DNA from: an uncultured Desulfomonile sp.
Lineage (GTDB): Bacteria > Desulfobacterota > Desulfomonilia > Desulfomonilales > Desulfomonilaceae
Length of the DNA stretch: 12,544 nt
NCBI GenBank assembly: GCA_903920415.1
Contig: CAIXMD010000412.1
Span: forward strand, 1 to 12,544
Direction: 5' to 3'
The notes below the pieces were generated by a model that ran no database searches, was not told where the DNA came from, and saw nothing but the letters and a program-made list of their open reading frames with translations. The first letter of the stretch is position 1; every line of letters begins with the position of its first letter. Of this stretch, positions 1 through 6,605 are shown one piece after another. The position numbers and the translations under genes are program-made.

Positions 1-217
1 AGAACCTTTCAGAAAATACACCGTAATTTTTAATTATCTCATCATGAGATAGAAGATTTCAAGCTTTTTCGATTGAACTCGTCTCACGCGCAATTAATAA
101 TGTCGTGATTGATGACGTTTTTACCCGTGGGTTGGAACACCAAGAGAAAGATATAGTTCTGTGCCATAAAAACATTGTTTACAAGACTTGATTACAGGAA
201 CACCCAGTATTCCGCAG
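1..217. other. Non-coding stretch downstream of gatB with a palindrome
   Basis: No convincing gene is seen. The stretch lies beyond the gatB stop and is AT-rich. It holds one near-perfect dyad (35-51, listed separately). No GC-rich stem followed by a T-run was found on the minus strand, so a clear intrinsic terminator for the gat genes is not visible here. If the next gene to the left is also on the minus strand, this stretch would contain its promoter region. Confidence 0.5.
35..51. promoter_or_regulatory. 17-bp palindrome, possible operator
   Basis: Two 8-base arms, TATCTCAT and ATGAGATA, are perfect inverted repeats around a single central C. A one-base centre is too tight for the whole dyad to fold as an RNA hairpin (only six pairs could form around a five-base loop). 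It has no adjoining T-run, so a dimeric transcription-factor site is the more natural reading than a terminator. The regulated gene would lie outside the window to the left. No regulator family is recognised from the sequence. Confidence 0.35.
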
Positions 218-1660
218 TTACTTCTTGCTACGTTTGGCCAGTTCGTCTGAAAGGATTTGGTTTACGACAGCCGGGTTGGCCTTTCCTCTAGTGGCCTTCA
301 TGACCTGCCCAACAAAGAAGCCGATTAGCTTGGTTTTTCCCGAGAGACACTTCTCGACTTCGCCTGGATTATCATCGAGGACTTTACCTATTATCGCTGC
401 AAGTTCTTCTGAATCAGAAACCTGGAGGAGTCCTTTTTCATTTATAATATCAATAGGATTACTCCCAGTAGCATACATTTGCTCAAAAACGGTCTTGGCT
501 ATTTTGCCTGAGACAGTGCCGTTATCTACGAGTTTAAGGAGGTCGGCCAGTTGATGCGGAGAAACGGGGCAGTTGGTAATTCCAGTCTCATCGCCCTTCA
601 GTTCTCTCATTAGCTCGGTCATAATCCAGTTGCTCACGCTCTTGGGGTTTTGAAACAGGCCAACTGTTTTCTCGAAATACTCAGCCATATCACGAGAAGC
701 AGTGAGGACTCCCGCATCGTATGGCGGAATGCCTAAATCCCGAATAAAGCGTTCCTTCTTTTCTACAGGCAATTCCGGCAACTCTTTGCGGATCTTTTCC
801 ACCAATTCTGGACCAACGCGCAGCGGCAACAGATCGGGATCAGGGAAATAACGGTAGTCGTGGGCCTGTTCTTTACTCCTCATCGAGGCCGTGGTTCCTT
901 CAGATGGATCAAAAAGTCTAGTTTCCTGAAGCACACGGTCTCCGGATTCCAACAGAGCCGTCTGCCTCTCTATCTCGTAGTACAATCCTCTTTGAACGTT
1001 TCTGAAGGAGTTCATATTCTTGAGTTCTGTTTTAACGCCCAACCGGGTTTCTCCTTTATGCCTGATTGAGACATTGGCATCGCATCTAAAACTGCCTTCC
1101 TCCATGTTGCCGTCACAAATCTTCAGATAGACAAGTATCGAGTGCAGGGCTCTCAAATAGGCCGAAGCCTCTTCCGGCGTTCGTATTTCAGGTTCTGAGA
1201 CGATTTCTATGAGTGGGATACCGGTCCTGTTGAGGTCCACATAAGAAAGAGGTTTCTTGTCATCATGAATGAGTTTCCCGGCATCCTCTTCCATGTGAAT
1301 ACGGGTAATTCCTATTCGTCTCGGTCCTTCGCCCGCATCAATTTCTGCCCATCCATGCTCAGCAACGGGAAGCTCGTACTGAGATATCTGATAGTTCTTC
1401 GGCAGATCAGGGTAATAGTAGTTCTTGCGGGCGAATCTACTGAATTCATTGATTTTACAGTTGCAAGCCAAGGCCATTCTTACGGTGAATTCCAGGGCCT
1501 TCCGATTAAGAACCGGTAGTACCCCGGGCATACCTTGGCAAATTGGGCACGTGTTAGAGTTAGGCTCGGCGCCAAAACGAGTAGTACATGAACAGAATGC
1601 CTTGGAATCAGTAAGAAGTTGAGCGTGGACCTCCAGTCCGATAACAGCTTCGTATTTCAT
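218..1660 (-). CDS. gatB: Asp-tRNA(Asn)/Glu-tRNA(Gln) amidotransferase subunit B
   Basis: GatB is the tRNA-binding and kinase subunit of the cytoplasmic GatCAB complex. It activates the side-chain carboxylate of Glu-tRNA(Gln) or Asp-tRNA(Asn) with ATP, so that ammonia released by GatA can amidate it. The 480-residue length is normal. The start MKYEAVIGLEVH is the family's usual N terminus. A structural zinc site is visible as C23, C25, C38 and C41 (CxC and CPIC). Other family blocks are YYYPDLPKNYQ near 81, HMEEDAGK at 122-129, NRTGIPLIEI near 144 and DYRYFPDPDLLPL near 268. The C-terminal YqeY-like tail ends with GKANPAVVN and a basic KRSKK. The ATG is preceded by AGGA, 7 bases away, which overlaps the gatA TAG stop. 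Only 9 bases separate the genes, so translational coupling to gatA is likely. Confidence 0.98.
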   Translation of the reverse strand: MKYEAVIGLEVHAQLLTDSKAFCSCTTRFGAEPNSNTCPICQGMPGVLPVLNRKALEFTVRMALACNCKINEFSRFARKNYYYPDLPKNYQISQYELPVAEHGWAEIDAGEGPRRIGITRIHMEEDAGKLIHDDKKPLSYVDLNRTGIPLIEIVSEPEIRTPEEASAYLRALHSILVYLKICDGNMEEGSFRCDANVSIRHKGETRLGVKTELKNMNSFRNVQRGLYYEIERQTALLESGDRVLQETRLFDPSEGTTASMRSKEQAHDYRYFPDPDLLPLRVGPELVEKIRKELPELPVEKKERFIRDLGIPPYDAGVLTASRDMAEYFEKTVGLFQNPKSVSNWIMTELMRELKGDETGITNCPVSPHQLADLLKLVDNGTVSGKIAKTVFEQMYATGSNPIDIINEKGLLQVSDSEELAAIIGKVLDDNPGEVEKCLSGKTKLIGFFVGQVMKATRGKANPAVVNQILSDELAKRSKK

Positions 1661-1669
1661 GTGCAGATC

Positions 1670-3130
1670 CTATAGCTGGGGCCGCTTGAGATGATGGTCT
1701 GTTTCCTTTTGAAAGGCTGCTGATAATTGTACCAATCGAGCCTCTTCGAAATGGGGAGCGATTAACTGTAGGCCTATAGGGAGCCCCCCCATGGAGAATC
1801 CTCCAGGAATGGCAATGCCGGGAAGGCCCGCCATATTTACCGGTATAGTGAACACATCCGTTAAATACATCTGAATCGGATCGTCAATTTTTTCCCCGAT
1901 CTTGAAGGCTGGTGAAGGAGCAGTCGGACAGAAAACTGCATCGCACTTCTCGAAAGCCCTTTTGAAATCTGAGGTAATAAGTGTTCGGATCTTGGCTGCT
2001 TTTAGGTAATAAGCGTCGTAGTAACCGGAGGAAAGAGCATATGTTCCCAGCATGATACGGCGCTTTGCCTCGGGGCCGAAACCCTCTGCCCGGGTCCTGC
2101 AGTACATATCTATCATTCCGGTGAAGTTTTCCGCCCGGTGACCGTATTTCACTCCATCATAACGGGCCAGGTTTGATGACGCTTCACATGGAGCAATGAT
2201 ATAATAGGCGGCTATTCCGTAATCCAGATGGGGCAGAGACAGTTCAACAAATTTAACCCCAAGTCCTTCAAAAACCTTACGTGCTTCAGAGATTACCCTT
2301 TCTACATCAGGGTTTTCCAATTTACTGAAAAACTCCCTCGGTAGGCCCAAGGTCATTCCTCCAACGGGTTTAGTCAGGAACGCAGTGAAATCAGGGTATT
2401 CCCTGGGCACTGACGTGGAATCTGATGGGTCATGGCCGCAAATGAGGTTTAAGAGTAAAGCCAAATCTGAAACATCTCGGCTTATTGGGCCGATCTGATC
2501 CAAGCTGGAAGCGTACGCGACCAGGCCGTAGCGTGAAACCGCGCCGTAAGTCGGTTTAATTCCAGTGACGCCGCAAAAGCACGCGGGTAGCCTTATCGAA
2601 CCTCCGGTATCTGATCCCAAAGCAACAATGGCTTCACCCGCGGCAACTGCGGCGACTGAACCACCACTTGAACCTCCAGGGATTAGATCCGTGTTCCAGG
2701 GATTGTGGGTCGGTCCCCAATAGGAAGTCTCCGTGGACGATCCCATCGCGAATTCATCCATATTGGCGCTTCCGAGGATTACCATACCCTCATCGCGGAG
2801 AAGGCGGATAACCGTCGCATCGTAGGGTGGTAAAAAATTGGCTAGAATCTTAGACCCACAGGTAGTCCTTTGGCCTTTGACGCACATGTTGTCTTTCACT
2901 GCTATGGGTATGCCGGTCAAGGGCCTTGCGTCTCCTGCAGCTATTTTACGGTCGGCCTCCCTAGCCATATCCAACGCTGATTCAGGGTTCAGGGTAACAT
3001 ATGCATGAACCTTCCCTTCCACATGGTCAATCCGGTTCAGTACCGATTCGGTTATTTGTACCGAACTAGCTTTTTTCGTCCTAAGAATTTCAGCCAATTC
3101 CGTGGCGGTCATTTCATAGAGTTCTGACAC
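1670..3130 (-). CDS. gatA: Asp-tRNA(Asn)/Glu-tRNA(Gln) amidotransferase subunit A
   Basis: GatA is the glutaminase of GatCAB. It hydrolyses glutamine and channels ammonia to GatB. It belongs to the amidase-signature family with a Ser-cisSer-Lys triad. The frame is open up to a TTG at 3187, giving 505 residues, but the GTG at 3130 is preferred. It has AAAGGA 7 bases upstream and gives 486 residues, close to the usual ~485. It begins directly before the conserved ELYEMTATEL block. With this start the triad falls at K79 (AVKDN), S154 (GGSSGGS) and S178 (DTGGS), the same numbers known for Staphylococcus aureus GatA. The C terminus has the normal GLPIGLQLIAP block. The gene follows gatC after 170 bases and is tightly linked to gatB. 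Confidence 0.97.
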   Translation of the reverse strand: MSELYEMTATELAEILRTKKASSVQITESVLNRIDHVEGKVHAYVTLNPESALDMAREADRKIAAGDARPLTGIPIAVKDNMCVKGQRTTCGSKILANFLPPYDATVIRLLRDEGMVILGSANMDEFAMGSSTETSYWGPTHNPWNTDLIPGGSSGGSVAAVAAGEAIVALGSDTGGSIRLPACFCGVTGIKPTYGAVSRYGLVAYASSLDQIGPISRDVSDLALLLNLICGHDPSDSTSVPREYPDFTAFLTKPVGGMTLGLPREFFSKLENPDVERVISEARKVFEGLGVKFVELSLPHLDYGIAAYYIIAPCEASSNLARYDGVKYGHRAENFTGMIDMYCRTRAEGFGPEAKRRIMLGTYALSSGYYDAYYLKAAKIRTLITSDFKRAFEKCDAVFCPTAPSPAFKIGEKIDDPIQMYLTDVFTIPVNMAGLPGIAIPGGFSMGGLPIGLQLIAPHFEEARLVQLSAAFQKETDHHLKRPQL

Positions 3131-3137
3131 GTGTCCG

Positions 3138-3143
3138 TCCTTT
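3138..3143 (-). promoter_or_regulatory. Ribosome binding site deciding the gatA GTG start
   Basis: AAAGGA on the minus strand lies 7 bases before the GTG at 3130. The alternatives, a TTG at 3187 and an ATG at 3166, have only weak A-rich upstream sequence and would add 19 or 12 residues that do not look like the family N terminus. Confidence 0.65.
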
Positions 3144-3246
3144 AACCCGTTCTGGGGCTTCTCCATTAATCTTTTTCTGATTCTCAACCATGTTGCGACT
3201 CTGTCATGGCCGGCACTGGGAATCTTTAGCTTTGTGGACCAGGCCG

Positions 3247-3260
3247 ATTTTTCGAAAAAT
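3247..3260. repeat. 14-bp perfect palindrome between gatC and gatA
   Basis: ATTTTTCGAAAAAT is identical to its own reverse complement. It sits in the unusually long (170-base) gap between the gatC stop and the gatA start. It could be a protein-binding site or a weak RNA stem. No T-run or GC-rich stem follows, so it is not a standard terminator. Function unknown. Confidence 0.35.
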
Positions 3261-3300
3261 GCTCTTTCTAAACGTCCCTGACAAGGAAGACACTATCCGT

Positions 3301-3588
3301 CTATTCAATGACTTTCGGGACCCTGAAGGATGTCCCTGATCTTGCAGGTGCGTTGGTGAGTGCATTCTCGATAGACAAGGAGGGCTTTACAAGGTCTTCC
3401 CTTAATGGGGTATACAATTCCACCGGGCCGGTCATCGGTTCGACTTGGTCGGTTTGTACTTCTTCCAGCATATCCATATACTTCAGGATGTCATCCAGTT
3501 GTGTCATGAATTTGTTTTTTTCGTCAGGCGCTAATGCCAGTCGCCCTAGAAGGGCTACGTAGTCGACTTGCTCAAGCGAAATTTTCAT
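3301..3588 (-). CDS. gatC: Asp-tRNA(Asn)/Glu-tRNA(Gln) amidotransferase subunit C
   Basis: GatC is the small subunit that wraps around and stabilises the GatA-GatB interface. From the ATG at 3588 the protein is 95 residues, the standard size. It begins MKISLEQVDYVALLGRLAL, matching the conserved N-terminal helix. Later family blocks are PLRED (61-65), ALTNAP (76-81) and the C-terminal FRVPKVIE. The frame is open to 3648, but the extra 20 residues are encoded across a run of eleven T and look non-coding. GAGAAGG lies just before the 3588 ATG and serves as the ribosome site. The gene lies 89 bases after the cytochrome gene on the same strand. This makes gatC-gatA-gatB a conventional set, although gatA is spaced further away than is typical. 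Confidence 0.95.
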   Translation of the reverse strand: MKISLEQVDYVALLGRLALAPDEKNKFMTQLDDILKYMDMLEEVQTDQVEPMTGPVELYTPLREDLVKPSLSIENALTNAPARSGTSFRVPKVIE

Positions 3589-3600
3589 CTTTTCCTTCTC

Positions 3601-3611
3601 AAAAAAAAAAA
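3601..3611. repeat. A11/T11 homopolymer before gatC
   Basis: Eleven consecutive A on the plus strand (T11 in the gatC sense) end directly before the gatC Shine-Dalgarno sequence. No stable hairpin precedes the T-run in the sense direction, so it does not qualify as an intrinsic terminator. Its length makes it a candidate slippage site, both in replication and in sequencing. Confidence 0.6.
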
Positions 3612-3677
3612 CGGATCTTGGAATTGGCTCTAAATCGAGATTAAACATTTAAACATAACTTCTATATCAGGAAGGTG

Positions 3678-5612
3678 TCAAGGATGAGTTAGGCCATATT
3701 CTTTCAAATACCTGTACCATGTTGCCCTGTGAAGCTGTGAGGGGTTCAGGAGCTTAGCAAAGGTGGAAGGATCCAAGGGCCCTGCGCGAGGGGTGGTGCT
3801 TCGCTGGAGAGCGTTACCCTTGTCGTCAACCAACGCATCCCAACTGAACGAAAGTCCTGGAACTCTATTTTCCGTTAGCAAGAGTGAGTGGAAGCCGGGC
3901 TTCTCGATTCCTGATATTCCGTTGCCAAGTCCCGCGGCCTTGGCGCTTCCGTGGCACTCATGGCAAGCCCTTCCCGTGGCCGATGTGGTATGGGGTGAAT
4001 AAGGGTTGAATATTAAAGCAGGAAACCCTGCGCCTGTCATCGGGACTTTTCTGTCAAGAAGGAGGTTGTCATGGGAATCCACATGAGAAATAACGTATTG
4101 ATATATTGGACGCATTACGGACACACGCCCAAGATGATCCAGTCCAAGAGGTGGGCGAGACCAGCGACGAACGGTATATCCTCGGAACCATGCTCCTGGA
4201 CGTGCCTCACCGCTAAGCCAGTCATTCGTTTGTGGCGGTTGCCATTGTTCTTGACGCTGGGCAGCAATAGAAACCCCCTCAGGAGGCACCAACTCCACCG
4301 AGGTACCCACAGATCGGCTGAGCAAGTCCTGGACCTGAGGGTCATTTTGAGCGGCATTAGGGGACCATTTCCAATAATCCGGTCTTTCTTCCAGCATCAG
4401 GTGTAGACCGTAATCCTGAAACGACCAGGCCGAATGGCATGCCGAACACCTCAATTTTTCACGGTGAATCCCTACCAAATGCGGAATTCGCTCAGGATTC
4501 CAGTTAGGGATCCTTCGGCCTGGGCCCCTCAAAAGAGTCATCTCTCCTTCAGGTGATTTCAGGATGGCAGGATGATCACCCCGCACATGACAACCTTCGC
4601 AAGAAATCCTGACCTGATTAATGGGCAATTGATTTATTTTTCCGTTTCCGTGTACTTCGTCGAGGGTATGGCAATCCATACATCCCATGCCTGCTCGAAA
4701 ATGGACATCCCCATTCAGCCTGTGCTGTTCGGACCCATAAATCCTGGGAGGCTGCCGCCCTTCAACAAATGGCGACCTAAAGCCTCTGTTAAAGTCCTTT
4801 TCGAATAGACCCACGAAATCTGACCCAACATGGTTGGAGTTGTGGCACTTGAGACAAGCATTGATGCCAGAGTTTCTAACTAATGCGTGAAACCGAGGCC
4901 CCCCTGAAGTGCTGTTGGGATATGCTACGTGGCAAGCGGAGCAGCCTTTAGCCCTATGTTCCCCCCATCTGGCGGAACCCTTGGTGTAAAGGTGGCATCT
5001 CAGACAAGACCGACGCAGCAGGTCATCCCCGAGATTTTCAGACTGGGAAGGATGGGGTACCTGTCTTAAGCCGTCCACCTCAACCGTTCCATATTGCGCC
5101 TCAGGGTTTTTTTGTGCGCCAAATGCGAACCGTGTTTGACTGATCATTCTTGGAGCCAATGCCATTGAAGACCGCTTCACTCTGCGCGCCTCTTCGGGAT
5201 GGCATTTACCGCAGGTCTTGTCCACGGTACTCAAATCCCCCGGGTCTGCTATCAGGTCTTTATGTGCTTTCTCTTTTTCTTCAGTACCGGAATCCCCTCC
5301 GTGGCAACTGACACAGGCGACTGCATGTGATGGATCCATAGAGGAGTTTGCTTCATGGCATTTGACACAGCTTCCAGGATCCTTGCAAGGAATTGATAGA
5401 TCATGTTTGGGAGCGGCATCCCACCACTGAGGGTACAGTGATAGGGCGGTTGATGTATCGTCAGGGGGGGAAGGTATGAGTTGGGGTAAATTAGGCCCCT
5501 CTGTAGATAAGGCTTTGGAGGCAAAAAAAAGTGAAAACACAAAAACAATCAGCATCATGGAGAGAAATATTGACTTAGCGTCGACCCGTATAACATGAGA
5601 AACATCCATCAT
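3678..5612 (-). CDS. Secreted decaheme c-type cytochrome
   Basis: This is a multiheme electron carrier or reductase expected outside the cytoplasmic membrane. Ten CXXCH heme sites are seen, beginning at residues 82, 100, 134, 203, 224, 253, 311, 338, 389 and 550 (644-residue form). Hemes 9 and 10 are separated by about 160 residues without a heme motif, suggesting an extra fold or a catalytic insert. No CXXCK or other unusual heme motif was seen. The N terminus is a signal peptide, with a basic region, a hydrophobic core at about 15-31 and likely cleavage after ASKA near 34. The frame opens at an ATG at 5681 (667 residues). The ATG at 5612 is preferred because it gives a normal signal peptide and because a TATAAT at 5701-5696 would make the upstream start almost leaderless. 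Neither start has a strong Shine-Dalgarno. The specific family and electron acceptor are not recognised. Maturation would need the cytochrome c assembly machinery, which is not in this window. Confidence 0.9.
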   Translation of the reverse strand: MMDVSHVIRVDAKSIFLSMMLIVFVFSLFFASKALSTEGPNLPQLIPSPPDDTSTALSLYPQWWDAAPKHDLSIPCKDPGSCVKCHEANSSMDPSHAVACVSCHGGDSGTEEKEKAHKDLIADPGDLSTVDKTCGKCHPEEARRVKRSSMALAPRMISQTRFAFGAQKNPEAQYGTVEVDGLRQVPHPSQSENLGDDLLRRSCLRCHLYTKGSARWGEHRAKGCSACHVAYPNSTSGGPRFHALVRNSGINACLKCHNSNHVGSDFVGLFEKDFNRGFRSPFVEGRQPPRIYGSEQHRLNGDVHFRAGMGCMDCHTLDEVHGNGKINQLPINQVRISCEGCHVRGDHPAILKSPEGEMTLLRGPGRRIPNWNPERIPHLVGIHREKLRCSACHSAWSFQDYGLHLMLEERPDYWKWSPNAAQNDPQVQDLLSRSVGTSVELVPPEGVSIAAQRQEQWQPPQTNDWLSGEARPGAWFRGYTVRRWSRPPLGLDHLGRVSVMRPIYQYVISHVDSHDNLLLDRKVPMTGAGFPALIFNPYSPHTTSATGRACHECHGSAKAAGLGNGISGIEKPGFHSLLLTENRVPGLSFSWDALVDDKGNALQRSTTPRAGPLDPSTFAKLLNPSQLHRATWYRYLKEYGLTHP

Positions 5613-5695
5613 GTACGGAACATTTACTCTTTGGTGCTGAGCAGCGTGCAAATTAGAAGTGAAGAGCAATAGACATTTCATACCACTACTACTCG

Positions 5696-5701
5696 ATTAT
5701 A
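5696..5701 (-). promoter_or_regulatory. Possible -10 box for the cytochrome gene
   Basis: A perfect TATAAT on the minus strand lies 15 bases before the upstream ATG (5681) and 84 bases before the preferred ATG (5612). No good -35 hexamer is found 16-18 bases further upstream, so this is a weak call. Activator-dependent transcription, or read-through from the upstream Cys-rich gene (83 bases away), are alternatives. Confidence 0.35.
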
Positions 5702-5765
5702 CTTTCAGAAGCGAGCCAATGGGGCGATGTCTTGACAGTTCCTGATTATTCCGGAGTAGTGTGTT

Positions 5766-6398
5766 CTATCGGAACTGTAACAAGATTCTTTCCAACTGAT
5801 CGGTTGGCATCTCACCACCTGTTGGATTTTTTCTGGCAAAATCTACCAATACGCCTTCCACGGCCCTGAGAGCCAAGGGATAATTGGGATGCTGCGGCGG
5901 CATCCCATTTGCTCCCAGAATCTGGCCGGCGACCTCCCATTCCTTTCCAGGGACCATGTTAAGAGCTTCCGGCCACCTGAAAGCGATTTCTCTCTTGGGC
6001 GGTTTAGGTGCCCTAGAGGGTGGCGTGCCCTGTTCCAAAGTCGCAGAAGGTGGGGGGGGAGAAGCATCCTCTGTCGGTGGAATTACTCGTTGGGGCGTAA
6101 CTGCTTGGGGCCCGGACTGAGGCACTGAATCAGGTACCCTCGTCGATTTTTGGTCGATGCAGTGATCTGAACTTCTGAAGCATTTCAATTTGCACTGTTC
6201 AAGATAGTAATCGTCAAATCCAGCGCCCCGGCAGCATTTGTCGCACTGGTCTCTTGTTTGAGCACATGGGGCTGAAAAATTTGATAAATGAATTATGGAC
6301 AGTGTCAGAAAACATCCCAACAAAAAATGGTAAAAAGCATCATGGCCGCAATAAAGCCCCATCCTTTTTTCCAGTCTTGATCTCTCTGCTGTAAGCAC
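5766..6398 (-). CDS. Cys-rich exported protein with proline-rich linker
   Basis: The 210-residue protein is of unrecognised family. The start is a GTG at 6398, chosen because AAAGGAG lies 8 bases upstream. The ATG at residue 13 has no properly spaced site. Residues 21-42 form a hydrophobic segment, a signal peptide or membrane anchor, ending near SAPCAQ. A compact cysteine cluster follows: C52, C55, C56, C69, C73 and C80, i.e. CxxCC-x12-CxxxC-x6-C. This spacing suggests a small disulfide-knotted or metal-binding domain in the periplasm. Residues 88-137 are rich in Pro, Ser and Thr and look like a flexible linker. The C-terminal part (138-210) appears folded, with RWPEALNMVPGKEW and a helical end. 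No CXXCH heme motif is present. It is transcribed towards the decaheme cytochrome, 84 bases before that gene's longest start, so a shared redox role is possible but unproven. Confidence 0.8.
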   Translation of the reverse strand: MLTAERSRLEKRMGLYCGHDAFYHFLLGCFLTLSIIHLSNFSAPCAQTRDQCDKCCRGAGFDDYYLEQCKLKCFRSSDHCIDQKSTRVPDSVPQSGPQAVTPQRVIPPTEDASPPPPSATLEQGTPPSRAPKPPKREIAFRWPEALNMVPGKEWEVAGQILGANGMPPQHPNYPLALRAVEGVLVDFARKNPTGGEMPTDQLERILLQFR

Positions 6399-6406
6399 CG
6401 ATAAAT

Positions 6407-6413
6407 CTCCTTT
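6407..6413 (-). promoter_or_regulatory. Strong ribosome binding site for the Cys-rich protein gene
   Basis: AAAGGAG on the minus strand lies 8 bases before the GTG at 6398. It is one of the best Shine-Dalgarno matches in the window and fixes the GTG as the start over the internal ATG twelve codons later. Confidence 0.7.
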
Positions 6414-6523
6414 GACGATATGTTTAAAAGATCCTTAAAAATTGTCGCTTCTAATAAGCAGCCGAGTAATTCTCAATTTGTTCGTCTTATCGCCTTTCCA
6501 CAACTTTTATCTTTCAGTCATTC

Positions 6524-6532
6524 ATTATACCA
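6524..6532 (-). promoter_or_regulatory. Extended -10 promoter for the Cys-rich gene
   Basis: On the minus strand the sequence reads TGGTATAAT, a perfect TGn plus TATAAT extended -10. No good -35 hexamer is present at 16-18 bases, which is typical of extended -10 sigma-70 promoters. Transcription would start near 6517, leaving a leader of roughly 120 bases before the GTG at 6398. It could drive the Cys-rich gene and, by read-through, the cytochrome gene. Confidence 0.55.
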
Positions 6533-6605
6533 GAATGCCGGAAAAACATAGATCGGAAATGCGGCTGAACAAATGCCATTGTATAGGGATTCACCCAAGT
6601 TTTGC

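Noticed and set aside
225..554. Plus-strand open frame of 109 codons
   Set aside because: It is antisense to gatB, whose protein sequence is unmistakable, and shows no family features.
3601..3677. Intrinsic terminator between the cytochrome gene and gatC, because of the T11 run
   Set aside because: The sequence before the T-run in the sense direction forms only 3-bp stems. A usable GC-rich hairpin is absent.
3678..3680. TGA stop of the cytochrome gene read as selenocysteine
   Set aside because: The sequence after the TGA shows no conserved cytochrome features, and no SECIS-like stem was recognised just downstream.
5732..5737. Perfect TTGACA hexamer on the plus strand
   Set aside because: No -10 hexamer follows at 16-18 bases and no plus-strand gene lies downstream.
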